NCBI GenBank assembly: GCA_963663005.2 | Contig: CAXXHH010000014.1 | Coordinates: 434,001-498,000 of the forward strand | DNA: 64,000 nt | Direction of reading: 5' to 3' | DNA from: CAINVV01 sp963663005 | GTDB taxonomy: Bacteria > Bacteroidota > Bacteroidia > Bacteroidales > Prolixibacteraceae | Shown: one piece after another, positions 14,763 to 23,494 of the stretch | Layout of the letters: each line of letters opens with the position of its first letter | Position numbering within the stretch: the stretch's first letter is position 1 | Translations under genes and position numbers: made by a program | The notes under the pieces: model-generated | Seen by the model: the letters and a program-made list of their open reading frames with translations, nothing else | Databases searched by the model: none | Told to the model about the DNA's origin: nothing

Positions 14763-16016
14763 ATGGAATTAAAACGAGTTGTTGTAACCGGTCTGGGCAC
14801 AATCAACCCGCTTGGCAAAAATGTTGAAGAATACTGGGAAGGTTTAAGGAATGGGGTGAGCGGTGCAGGCCCCATTACTCGTTTTGACGCCTCCAAGTAC
14901 AAGACAAGATTTGCCTGCGAGATAAAGAATTTCGATCCGAATGAGTATTTGAATCGGAAAGAAGTGCAAAAACACGATATGTATGCACAGTATGCCTATA
15001 TCGCTGCAGCACAAGCCATTGAAAACTCCGGGATGGATCTTTCCAAAATCGATAAAGATGAGGTGGGTGTTATTTGGGGTGCAGGAATAGGCGGGTTAGA
15101 CACTTTCTATCAGTCTGTTACTGATTTCAATAGCAATCCGGATAATCCCAGATTTTCTCCATTCTTCATCCCTAAGATGATTGCCAATATGGCAAGCGGA
15201 AATATTGCCATGCAATATGGTTTCAGGGGTCCGACCATCACTACTGTAACTGCATGTGCATCTGCTACTCACGCAATGATTGATGCTGCCACCTACATTC
15301 GTATAGGGAAAGCTAATATCTTCATTGCCGGCGGATCAGAAGCTGCTATTACACAGGCAGGTGTAGGTGGATTCAATGCCATGCATGCATTATCAACCCG
15401 AAATGATGATCCTCAAACTGCCTCCCGACCATTCGATAAAGGCAGGGATGGTTTTGTAATGGGTGAAGGTGCCGGTGCTTTAGTGCTTGAAGAGTATGAA
15501 CACGCTGTTGCCCGCGGGGCTCATATCTGGGCTGAACTTGTTGGTGGAGGCATGTCTACCGACGCCTACCACATGACAGCTCCCGATCCGGAAGGCGGAG
15601 GTGCTTCTCTGGTAATGAAAAGAGCCTTGCAAGACGCAGGTCTTCAGCCTGAAGACATTGATTATATTAATGTCCATGGTACCTCTACCGGATTAGGTGA
15701 TATAGCCGAACCCAAAGCAATTAAGAAGGTATTTGGTGACCACATTTACAAAGTAAGTATAAGTGCAACCAAATCTATGACCGGCCATTTACTCGGAGCC
15801 GCTGGTGCTGTTGAAGCAATCGCCTGTATTTTAGCAATGAAGTATGGCATTGTCCCTCCAACAATAAATCAATTTGAACTTGATCCGGAAGTTGATGCTA
15901 AGATTGATTTTACCTTCAACCACGCAAAAGAACGTACTATCAATTACGCATTGAGCAATACTTTTGGTTTTGGCGGCCACAACGGTACCGTCATCTTCAA
16001 AAAATTCGATAAGTAA
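14763..16016 (+). CDS. fabF: Beta-ketoacyl-ACP synthase II
   Basis: A 417-residue condensing enzyme that elongates acyl-ACP with malonyl-ACP. The nucleophile is Cys165 in TVTACASATHAM; the two catalytic histidines are in NVHGTSTGLGD and SMTGHLLGAAG, giving the Cys-His-His triad. Length and ends match FabF. It follows acpP, and its TAA (16014-16016) directly touches the GTG start of rnc, so the three genes are one operon, an arrangement also common in other Bacteroidota. Confidence 0.96.
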   Translation: MELKRVVVTGLGTINPLGKNVEEYWEGLRNGVSGAGPITRFDASKYKTRFACEIKNFDPNEYLNRKEVQKHDMYAQYAYIAAAQAIENSGMDLSKIDKDEVGVIWGAGIGGLDTFYQSVTDFNSNPDNPRFSPFFIPKMIANMASGNIAMQYGFRGPTITTVTACASATHAMIDAATYIRIGKANIFIAGGSEAAITQAGVGGFNAMHALSTRNDDPQTASRPFDKGRDGFVMGEGAGALVLEEYEHAVARGAHIWAELVGGGMSTDAYHMTAPDPEGGGASLVMKRALQDAGLQPEDIDYINVHGTSTGLGDIAEPKAIKKVFGDHIYKVSISATKSMTGHLLGAAGAVEAIACILAMKYGIVPPTINQFELDPEVDAKIDFTFNHAKERTINYALSNTFGFGGHNGTVIFKKFDK

Positions 16017-16769
16017 GTGATCAGGAATTTGCGATATAAAATAAAACTCTTTTCTTCCCCAAGGAAAGAGTTTTATTCGTATATCAAATCATTAACCGGA
16101 CAAAGTCCGCTGAAGTTTAAACTGTACGATATTGCATTTATCCATAAGTCAGCCTCCTACGTTGATAAAATGGGCAATACCGTGAACAATGAACGGCTTG
16201 AATATTTGGGCGATGCCGTCCTTGGCACAATTGTGGCCGAATATCTCTATAACCGTTTCCCCTTCAAAGACGAAGGGTTCCTCACTCAACTTAGATCCCG
16301 TGTCGTTAATCGTAGTTTCCTGACCCAACTTACGTTCAAAATGGGTCTTAACCGATTTGTGGTTTCCAATACCAACACGGTAAGCGAAACCAGCCATTTA
16401 TACGGCGATTTACTGGAAGCTTTCATCGGCGCCATTTATCTGGACTGCGGATATACTGTCGCCAAAAGATTTGTCATCAAGAAGATCTTCAACCAGCATG
16501 TCGACCTCCAGAAAATGGAGACGGTAGACAATAACTTTAAGAGCCAGCTAATTGAATGGGGTCAAAAGATCAAACAGGAGGTCGAATTCAAAACAGTCAG
16601 TAATACCGACACTGGTTCAGAAAAAATGCCCTTTGTTTCGGAAGCCTGCGTTGATGGGAAAATTCTAGGCGTCGGCGGCGGATTTTCTAAAAAGGAGGCG
16701 CAACAAAATGCAGCTCAACAAGCCCTTGAGAAACTGAGCGTTGCCGAGACAGAAAACTCAGGCTATTAG
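16017..16769 (+). CDS. rnc: Ribonuclease III
   Basis: A 250-residue double-strand-specific endoribonuclease that processes rRNA precursors and structured mRNAs. The signature NERLEYLGDAVLG is at 58-70, and the second metal-binding helix is GDLLEAFIGAIYLDCG. A double-stranded RNA binding domain follows near 165-245 and ends KKEAQQNAAQQALEKL. The GTG at 16017 is taken as start because it directly follows the fabF stop and yields the family N-terminus (MIRNLRYKIKLF). Its activity is relevant here because many intergenic regions in this window would form long RNA hairpins. Confidence 0.94.
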   Translation: MIRNLRYKIKLFSSPRKEFYSYIKSLTGQSPLKFKLYDIAFIHKSASYVDKMGNTVNNERLEYLGDAVLGTIVAEYLYNRFPFKDEGFLTQLRSRVVNRSFLTQLTFKMGLNRFVVSNTNTVSETSHLYGDLLEAFIGAIYLDCGYTVAKRFVIKKIFNQHVDLQKMETVDNNFKSQLIEWGQKIKQEVEFKTVSNTDTGSEKMPFVSEACVDGKILGVGGGFSKKEAQQNAAQQALEKLSVAETENSGY

Positions 16770-16825
16770 CCATCCCTTGAAGTTAAATATTGTTAAGGAT
16801 CCTCCAAGCAACGGATTATTAGCTT

Positions 16826-16833
16826 TATATTTG
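16826..16833 (+). promoter_or_regulatory. Putative rprX -7 element very close to the start codon
   Basis: TATATTTG, a perfect TAnnTTTG, ends four bases before the rprX ATG at 16838. Transcription would begin at or just inside the start codon, implying a leaderless message unless another promoter is used. No -33 element is clear. Confidence 0.4.
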
Positions 16834-16837
16834 CTTT

Positions 16838-18361
16838 ATGAGCAAAAAAATGATCAATGTACTCGCTATCGTAATGGCCGTGGCCGTGGCTGTGATGGTA
16901 TGGGTGCAGCTTATAACAATCAACAAGACAGCAAAACTCCAGGAAAACAATTTTTCCTTCATCGTCAACAGAGCTCTTAATGATGTTCGGGACATGGTGG
17001 ATTTCGAAGAGTTTCGAATTTTTCAGCAGCTCGATGAATCCAATTACCTTCCCGATACAAAATCCTCCGGTGCGCTTAATCTGTACCCGAATTCCGACCC
17101 ATCAGAGTCGTTGGCGAAACTCGGCCGGTCCGGAGAACTTTCGGTTTCATTTAGTCAGAAGTCTATCAAAAATTTAAACGGGAATTTCGAGATTAAACAA
17201 TCCCAGGCCAATTTCTCGATCCCCAGCATGCAGAGTTCTTACAACAGACAAAGTCAAAAGAGATCACAGCAACTACGCTATCAGGATTTCATGATGTTGC
17301 GCTCTGAAATGAATATTGTCGACAGAATTATGCCTGAATTTCTTCGCTATACAATTGATACTGAGCTAAAAGACAAAGAAATTTTACTTTCTTATAAATT
17401 TTGTATCAAGTCGACTTTTGACGGTAAAACGGAAATCGTTATGGGCGACAAAGATTACAATCCATCGAAGGAAACCAGAGAGTACAAAACGCTTCTCTTT
17501 GCCGATAATTCATCGCCTAAGCCGGATTTTCTCTATGTTTATTTTCCCGATCAGCATGCCGAACAAATCAAAGCAATCACCAACTTTGTTTTGCCTTCCC
17601 TCCTGCTAACACTCATTATCATAGGTATCTTCGTTTTCACGCTCCAGATTATTCTGCGCCAAAAGAAATTATCACAGATTAAGAATGACTTCATCAATAA
17701 CATGACGCATGAGCTAAAGACTCCGATTTCAACCATTTCACTGGCCTCTCAGATGCTCAAGGATAATTCGCTGGTTCATTCTCCTTCCACGATAGATCAT
17801 ATTTCAGGTGTAATTTTGGATGAAAGTAAGAGACTAAGTAGTCAGGTGGAGAAAGTTTTGCAAATGGCGGTCTTCAATGAAGGTAAACTGAAACTGAAAT
17901 TTACCGAGATTGATTTAAACCAGATTGTGTCGCAGGCTGCAGCAAATTTTGAGATCCGCGTCACCACTTCCAATGGCGTACTGGAGACAAATCTTACCGC
18001 TGGCAATACCCTCATTAATGGGGATGAAATACACATTACCAATGTGATCTACAACTTATTGGATAACGCTGAAAAATACAGTAAGGAGAATCCAAAGATC
18101 GAGATCACAACCGAGAATAAAAGCAATTGGGTGATTATTCAGATAAGAGATTATGGAATTGGCATACCAAAAGAAAATCTCAACCAAATATTTGAACGGT
18201 TTTACCGGATACCTACCGGAAACGTGCACAATGTGAAAGGGTTCGGACTTGGGCTTTCCTACGTTAAAAGAATAGTGGAAGAGCACCATGGCAAAATAAA
18301 GGTGGAAAGTACTGTGGGCAAAGGGTCTAAATTCAGACTCTATTTCCCGATAATAAAATAG
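16838..18361 (+). CDS. rprX: Sensor histidine kinase, RprX-like
   Basis: A 507-residue membrane kinase. Two transmembrane segments (about 6-26 and 249-271) bracket a periplasmic sensor region. The HisKA domain holds the phosphorylated His291 in NNMTHELKTPIS, and the ATPase domain has the N box LLDNAEKYS, the G1 box IRDYGIGIP and the G2 box GFGLGLSYVKR. It is eight bases ahead of a response regulator closely similar to Bacteroides RprY, so the pair is assigned as RprX/RprY, a system known from Bacteroides and Porphyromonas envelope and stress regulation. The signal it senses is not evident. Confidence 0.85.
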   Translation: MSKKMINVLAIVMAVAVAVMVWVQLITINKTAKLQENNFSFIVNRALNDVRDMVDFEEFRIFQQLDESNYLPDTKSSGALNLYPNSDPSESLAKLGRSGELSVSFSQKSIKNLNGNFEIKQSQANFSIPSMQSSYNRQSQKRSQQLRYQDFMMLRSEMNIVDRIMPEFLRYTIDTELKDKEILLSYKFCIKSTFDGKTEIVMGDKDYNPSKETREYKTLLFADNSSPKPDFLYVYFPDQHAEQIKAITNFVLPSLLLTLIIIGIFVFTLQIILRQKKLSQIKNDFINNMTHELKTPISTISLASQMLKDNSLVHSPSTIDHISGVILDESKRLSSQVEKVLQMAVFNEGKLKLKFTEIDLNQIVSQAAANFEIRVTTSNGVLETNLTAGNTLINGDEIHITNVIYNLLDNAEKYSKENPKIEITTENKSNWVIIQIRDYGIGIPKENLNQIFERFYRIPTGNVHNVKGFGLGLSYVKRIVEEHHGKIKVESTVGKGSKFRLYFPIIK

Positions 18362-18369
18362 TATACAAA

Positions 18370-19056
18370 ATGGAAAAGAAGATGAGAGTTATTTTAAGCG
18401 AAGACGACGAAAATCTGGGATCATTACTCAGAGAATATCTGATAGCTAAAGGCTATGATACTGATCTTTACCCCGACGGAGAAGCTGCCTTCAAAGGCTT
18501 TCAGAAGAACCAGTACGATCTGTGCATTTTTGACGTGATGATGCCCAAAAAGGATGGGTTCACCCTGGCTAAAGATGTTCGCATGATTAACAGCGATATT
18601 CCTATCATCTTCCTCACCGCAAAGAATATGAAAGAGGATGTAATCGAGGGTTTTCGTATCGGTGCCGACGACTATATGACCAAGCCTTTCAGCATGGAAG
18701 AGCTCATATTCCGTATTGAAGCGATCCTCCGCAGAACATTAGGTGAAGCCGATAATACTCAGGCCGTATTCAAACTTGGCCGTTTCACTTTCGACGCCCG
18801 TAAACAAACACTTTCAGATGCAAATGACAGCACAAAACTGACTACGAAAGAATCAGAGCTGCTTCGTTTACTGTGTGTGAATGCCAATAAGGTCCTCGAA
18901 CGCAACTACGCGCTGAAAACAATCTGGGTAGACGACAACTATTTCAATGCCCGCAGCATGGATGTGTATATCACAAAATTGAGAAAGCATCTCAAAGATG
19001 AAGAAGGAATTGAGATCATCAACATCCACGGCAAGGGATATAAGCTGATTATCTAA
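18370..19056 (+). CDS. rprY: OmpR-family response regulator, RprY-like
   Basis: A 228-residue regulator with a receiver domain (phosphoacceptor Asp55 in CIFDVMMPKKDG, Thr83 in FLTAK, Lys105 in TKPFSMEEL) and a C-terminal winged helix for DNA binding (about 130-228: TKESELLRLLC, ARSMDVYITKLRKHLK). Phosphorylation by the upstream kinase would drive dimer binding to target promoters. The receiver sequence LLREYLIAKGYDTDLYPDGE is strongly reminiscent of Bacteroides RprY. A long inverted repeat begins at its stop codon. Confidence 0.9.
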   Translation: MEKKMRVILSEDDENLGSLLREYLIAKGYDTDLYPDGEAAFKGFQKNQYDLCIFDVMMPKKDGFTLAKDVRMINSDIPIIFLTAKNMKEDVIEGFRIGADDYMTKPFSMEELIFRIEAILRRTLGEADNTQAVFKLGRFTFDARKQTLSDANDSTKLTTKESELLRLLCVNANKVLERNYALKTIWVDDNYFNARSMDVYITKLRKHLKDEEGIEIINIHGKGYKLII

Positions 19057-19126
19057 GAGTTAAAAGTTAAAAGTTAAAAGTGGAGAGTTGAAACTCTTAA
19101 CTTTTAACTTTTAACTCTCAACTCTC
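19057..19126. terminator. AGTTAAAAG-repeat hairpin between rprY and lepA
   Basis: Three AGTTAAAA units start right after the rprY TAA. Bases 19057-19073 pair perfectly with 19101-19117 (17 bp), and a second inner pairing GAGAGTTGA (19083-19091) with TCAACTCTC (19118-19126) is an alternative. The element lies between convergent genes and would act as a terminator in both directions. It is built from short-period repeats like the one at 43848-43899. Confidence 0.65.
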
Positions 19127-19139
19127 AACTTTCCCCCTC

Positions 19140-20936
19140 TTAGTCAAGCTTGAGTACTGCTAGAAATGCCTTTTGAGGTACCTCGACGTTGCCAATCTGT
19201 TTCATTCGCTTTTTCCCCTTCTTCTGCTTATCCAATAGCTTCCGCTTTCGCGTGATGTCGCCCCCGTAACACTTGGCGGTAACGTCCTTCCTGACGGCCT
19301 TGACGGTCTCACGAGAGATTATCTTGGCCCCGATGGCACCCTGTATGGCCACATCATACTGCTGTCGTGGAATCAGTTCCTTTAGCTTTTCACAAATACG
19401 CCGGCCAAAATTGTAAGCGTTGTCAACGTGTAGAAGTGTCGACAAAGCATCCACAGGCTCACTGTTGAGCAAGATATCCAGCTTCACTAATTTTGCTGGA
19501 CGATAGCCTGTTATGTGGTAATCAAATGAAGCGTACCCTTTCGAAATACTCTTCAGTTTATCATAGAAATCGATAACGATCTCGCCAAGTGGCATATCGA
19601 ATGTAAGTTCAGCCCTGTCAGCACTGAGGTATTCCTGCTTGGTGAGCATCCCCCGTTTCTCGAGACATAAGGTCATGATGGATCCGATGAACTCAGAACG
19701 TGTTATAATCTGGGCTTGGATAAACGGCTCTTCTATCACTTCAATCAAGGTTGATTCCGGCAAACCGGCAGGATTGTAAACTTCAAATATTTCACCAGCC
19801 CTGGTTGTTATCATATACGAGACGTTGGGAACCGTCGTAATGACATTCATGTCAAACTCCCTGTCTAACCGTTCCTGAACAATCTCCATGTGCAGCAAGC
19901 CCAAAAATCCGCAGCGAAAACCAAAGCCCAATGCCATGGATGATTCCGGAACATAAGTTAGTGAGGCATCATTCAGCTGAAGCTTTTCCATTGCGTTGCG
20001 AAGATCTTCATAATCCTCACTATCAATTGGATAAACTCCCGCAAAAACCATTGGCTTAACCTCTTCAAAACCAGAGATCATGTTTAGGCATGGGTTCTTA
20101 ACATTTGTAATGGTATCCCCTACCTTGATCTCTCTGGCAGTCTTTATGCCGCATATGATATACCCCACATCCCCGGCGCTGAGTTCGTCGCGTATCTCCA
20201 ATCCCATCTTCAATACACCAACCTCATCGACAGAATACTGCTTTTCCGTAGCAAAGAATCGAACCATGTCTCCCTTTCTGACTCTTCCGTTGGCTATTTT
20301 AAAATAGGCAATTACCCCTCGGAATTGATTAAATACAGAATCGAACACCAAGGCCTGAAGTGGTTCCTCTGGATTTCCCGCCGGAGCAGGAATGTCAGTA
20401 AGAATGCGTTCAAGGATTTCGGCCACCCCGTCTCCGGTCTTTCCGGAAGCCCGAATTATCGTGGACCTTTTGCAACCAATGAGTTCTATAATCTGATCTT
20501 CAACAACCTCCGGCATTGCATTCGGAAGATCCATCTTGTTGAGAATCGGTATAATTTCAAGATCGTGCTCAATTGCCAAATATAGGTTAGAGATAGTCTG
20601 CGCCTGGATTCCTTGAGTGGCATCGATTATCAGCAGGGCTCCTTCACAGGCAGCAATCGAGCGCGATACCTCATATGAAAAGTCGACGTGCCCAGGAGTA
20701 TCAATCAGATTAAGCAGATATTTCTCACCTTCATGCAGGTATTCCATCTGGATGGCGTGGCTCTTAATGGTAATTCCCCGCTCCTTCTCTAAATCCATGT
20801 TATCCAAAACCTGTGCTTCCATGTCTCGGGCACTGATCGTTGAGGTCATCTCCAGCAGACGATCCGCCAAAGTGCTTTTCCCATGGTCAATGTGGGCAAT
20901 GATACAAAAATTTCGGGTATTCTGCATATCTGACAT
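19140..20936 (-). CDS. lepA: Elongation factor 4 (LepA)
   Basis: A 598-residue translational GTPase that back-translocates or rescues stalled ribosomes. G1 is AHIDHGKSTLADRLL, G2/G3 lies in GITIKSHAIQM and DTPGHVDFSYEV, and G4 is LNKMDLP. The C-terminal LepA-specific domain ends KGKKRMKQIGNVEVPQKAFL, which is diagnostic. Length matches the family. The gene is monocistronic, with the rprY hairpin at its 3' end and a divergent secreted protein upstream. Confidence 0.97.
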   Translation of the reverse strand: MSDMQNTRNFCIIAHIDHGKSTLADRLLEMTSTISARDMEAQVLDNMDLEKERGITIKSHAIQMEYLHEGEKYLLNLIDTPGHVDFSYEVSRSIAACEGALLIIDATQGIQAQTISNLYLAIEHDLEIIPILNKMDLPNAMPEVVEDQIIELIGCKRSTIIRASGKTGDGVAEILERILTDIPAPAGNPEEPLQALVFDSVFNQFRGVIAYFKIANGRVRKGDMVRFFATEKQYSVDEVGVLKMGLEIRDELSAGDVGYIICGIKTAREIKVGDTITNVKNPCLNMISGFEEVKPMVFAGVYPIDSEDYEDLRNAMEKLQLNDASLTYVPESSMALGFGFRCGFLGLLHMEIVQERLDREFDMNVITTVPNVSYMITTRAGEIFEVYNPAGLPESTLIEVIEEPFIQAQIITRSEFIGSIMTLCLEKRGMLTKQEYLSADRAELTFDMPLGEIVIDFYDKLKSISKGYASFDYHITGYRPAKLVKLDILLNSEPVDALSTLLHVDNAYNFGRRICEKLKELIPRQQYDVAIQGAIGAKIISRETVKAVRKDVTAKCYGGDITRKRKLLDKQKKGKKRMKQIGNVEVPQKAFLAVLKLD

Positions 20937-20983
20937 TCCTTATATACTTGATAATCTGTGTTTAAATTGAAAATAAATCGATG

Positions 20984-20991
20984 CAAAGGTA
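20984..20991 (-). promoter_or_regulatory. Putative lepA -7 element
   Basis: On the minus strand TACCTTTG matches TAnnTTTG, about 48 bases before the lepA ATG. The -33 element is not clear. Confidence 0.35.
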
Positions 20992-21192
20992 GTCAAAATT
21001 TTGATTGAAGATTACTTAAAATCTGCCCCGATTTTTGCCTTGCCACGGGAGGCATCCCGGAAGTTTTCTCACGAATTTTGAACCTGATGTTCAGCCGGAT
21101 TTTGATAACTCTCCGAAAATTTTCCTGAAATATCTTGACTTTCTGATATTCTGTGTGTAATTTTATTGATAATTAAACTAAACTTACTGAAA

Positions 21193-21762
21193 ATGAAATC
21201 ATTAAAATTTTTGTTTGTTCTGATCTCGGTCATCCTCATGACCCAGTGGGCAGCCGGACAGGTGAAAAATGAGAATCCGGAATCAAGGAAAATCGGTGCC
21301 GAGGAAAAATATCCAGTCCCGGTATTGGAAGTTAACCAGAAGCACGGAAGGGTTCTGGGCCAGGCTTGGGCAACGGATGCCGCTGCCATTCACTTCGCCA
21401 AATCGAAGGGTGTAAGTCCTTATGAATTTGGTTGTTATATCGGCAAACTCTTTGCGCCAAGCTGGGGAACCGACAGAAGTTTTGACAGACTTATCAAGGG
21501 ATCCCTTTTTAATATCGAGACATTCCGCCATATCACCGATACAGCCATAGAAGTAAATGAAAATACAGACGGATCTGTCTCCATCGTCACATCTGAAAAT
21601 ATGTGGCACAAATATTTTGCAGACAACAATCCGTTCGCCAGCTTTTCGGAATTCATGGATTTTTCGAGGGGACTCTTCGGAGAGATTGCCGCCTACATGG
21701 AATCTGACTTTGCCATGGAAATTACAAACGCTAAAGTCATATTCACGTTTCGCAAAAAATAG
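21193..21762 (+). CDS. Secreted protein of unknown function
   Basis: A 189-residue protein I do not recognise. A signal peptide is clear (MKSLKFLFVLISVILMTQWA, cleaved near AAGQ). The mature part has KYPVPVLEVNQKHGRVLGQAWATDAAAIHFAK written here only as landmarks at about 40-73: PVPVLEVN, GRVLGQAW and AAAIHFAK, then tryptophan-rich ENMWHKYF. A single cysteine occurs in EFGCYIGKLF. The frame is open from 21166, but the ATG at 21193 is preferred because the signal peptide starts there. No partner gene is evident; it stands alone between lepA and nhaD. Confidence 0.65.
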   Translation: MKSLKFLFVLISVILMTQWAAGQVKNENPESRKIGAEEKYPVPVLEVNQKHGRVLGQAWATDAAAIHFAKSKGVSPYEFGCYIGKLFAPSWGTDRSFDRLIKGSLFNIETFRHITDTAIEVNENTDGSVSIVTSENMWHKYFADNNPFASFSEFMDFSRGLFGEIAAYMESDFAMEITNAKVIFTFRKK

Positions 21763-21937
21763 GGGCTGATTTTAGCTGTAAACGTAGGGATCCGGAATTT
21801 GACGTGGGCAGATCACTCCTCAGGGGCGGACTGCGGCCGATTTAGCAAGCGATAATTTTTGATTCCTTTCAATTCAAAAAACAGCTTGAGCGGAAAGATG
21901 CGAACCAAAAACATTTGCTGACACATTTGCCAGATAG

Positions 21938-21954
21938 CCGACATTAGCTGTCGG
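21938..21954 (-). terminator. Possible short hairpin downstream of nhaD
   Basis: CCGACA (21938-21943) and TGTCGG (21949-21954) are exact reverse complements around a five-base loop, 20 bases beyond the nhaD stop. No U-run follows on the minus strand, so only weak support. The rest of 21763-21973 holds nothing I can name. Confidence 0.25.
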
Positions 21955-21973
21955 GCTTTATTGTGATTCGTTG

Positions 21974-23257
21974 TCAAAGTCCAAATAATTGATGCTGCAA
22001 AATATAAATTATAGCACCCGCAAAATATCCAAGTAACGCTAAAAAACTAATTTTTTTTAGATACCAGGAAAAACTAATTTTCTCCATGCCCATAGCGGCA
22101 ATCCCTGCAGCTGACCCAATGATAAGTACACTCCCACCAGTCCCCGTACAATAGGCAAGGAATTCCCAGAAATAATGGTCAGTTGGATATTGGTTCAAAT
22201 CATACATACCTTGTGCTGCTGCAACTAATGGAACATTATCCACGATTGATGAAAGCAGACCAATTGAGATTACAATTATATTGTCTTGATGCAAAGTACT
22301 TGTGAGCCATTGTGCAAGACTTGTAAGTATTCCGATTGATTGCAACGCAGCTATGCTAACTAAGATGCCAAGGAAAAAAAGTATACTTGGCGTGTCAATC
22401 TTACGAAGGGCATAAACAACGGATAAATTGTGCTTGTCTTCTTCGTCTTTCTCTCCATGCATAATTTCAGTTATTATCCAGAGTATTCCGAGCCCGATAA
22501 GTATTCCCATATAGGGCGGTAGGTGCGTTAAAGTTTTGAATACAGGAACCAGAATGAGGATTAAAACACCCGAAAAGAAAACAATATATTGTTGGGTCTG
22601 AGATAGTGAATGGTTGGATGTATGGTTTTCAATAGTTGATCTTTCTATCTCTCCTTTGAGCCTAAACGAAAGATAAACTAGCGGAACGATAAGGCCGAAT
22701 AGACTTGGAAGTATCAGCTTGATAATAATATTTGTTGCCGTTATTTGCCCCCCAATCCAAAGCATTGTAGTAGTTACGTCACCGACAGGACTCCATGCAC
22801 CACCTGCATTTGCGGCAATAACAACAATGCCGGCAAAAAACAATCTATCCTCGCCGTCTTTAATTAGTTTACGGAGTAATGAAATTATTACGATGGTAGT
22901 AGTAAGGTTGTCTAAGATGGCTGAAAGGAAAAAGGTGATGAATGCAATTATCCAAAGTAGTTTTCGCTTATCCGTCTGGAATATTCTTACCGTAATAATA
23001 TCAAAACCATCGTGAGAATCAATGAGTTCAACAATTGTCATTGCACCAAGCAGAAAGAATAAAATGCCCGAAAATTCTCCCAAATACCGTGTGAGCTCTT
23101 CATTCACAAAATCTCTGTTTGGTGACATCAGAATGTAAACTGTCCAACAAAGAACACCTGTCACCAAAGCTGTCGCTGCTTTGTTTATTTTGATAGAATG
23201 TTCAGCCGCAATAGCGATGTATCCTAAAATGAAAACTATAACTATTAGTCCTGTCAT
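21974..23257 (-). CDS. nhaD: NhaD-type Na+/H+ antiporter
   Basis: A 427-residue integral membrane protein with about 11-12 hydrophobic helices. Conserved IT-superfamily segments are SAILDNLTTTIVIISLLRKL, AANAGGAWSPVGDVTTTMLW and SSIVDNVPLVAAAQGMY, two inverted half-repeats each with a DN or GD motif typical of NhaD and ArsB-like carriers. It would expel sodium in exchange for protons across the inner membrane. It is monocistronic and flanked by about 200 bases of gene-free DNA on each side, with its own promoter at 23318-23349. Confidence 0.88.
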   Translation of the reverse strand: MTGLIVIVFILGYIAIAAEHSIKINKAATALVTGVLCWTVYILMSPNRDFVNEELTRYLGEFSGILFFLLGAMTIVELIDSHDGFDIITVRIFQTDKRKLLWIIAFITFFLSAILDNLTTTIVIISLLRKLIKDGEDRLFFAGIVVIAANAGGAWSPVGDVTTTMLWIGGQITATNIIIKLILPSLFGLIVPLVYLSFRLKGEIERSTIENHTSNHSLSQTQQYIVFFSGVLILILVPVFKTLTHLPPYMGILIGLGILWIITEIMHGEKDEEDKHNLSVVYALRKIDTPSILFFLGILVSIAALQSIGILTSLAQWLTSTLHQDNIIVISIGLLSSIVDNVPLVAAAQGMYDLNQYPTDHYFWEFLAYCTGTGGSVLIIGSAAGIAAMGMEKISFSWYLKKISFLALLGYFAGAIIYILQHQLFGL

Positions 23258-23317
23258 AATGCTTGGTCATTCTTTTGCCTGGCCGTTAACATATTAGCAT
23301 TCTTTTGGGGGTTTCTC

Positions 23318-23349
23318 CAAATCTATGCATAAAGTGGAGGATAAGCAAA
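23318..23349 (-). promoter_or_regulatory. nhaD promoter
   Basis: On the minus strand TTTG (23346-23349), 20 bases of spacer, then TAGATTTG (23318-23325). This is a full match to the Bacteroidota -33/-7 arrangement. The leader before the ATG at 23257 is about 55 bases. Confidence 0.55.
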
Positions 23350-23494
23350 TTAATCGCTTGAATTTGAGAATGAAAGGGGAAGTTGCAAATTGAAACACAT
23401 TGGACAAAGCCATTGGCATTCTAAGATGGAATTGGCTGACTGTCTGGATCAGCTTTCGCAATTAGATTGTTGAAACATCAGAATTGAGTGCTCC

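Noticed and set aside
23325..23393. Small 22-residue frame upstream of nhaD
   Set aside because: No conserved features; it starts at the nhaD promoter and runs the other way.
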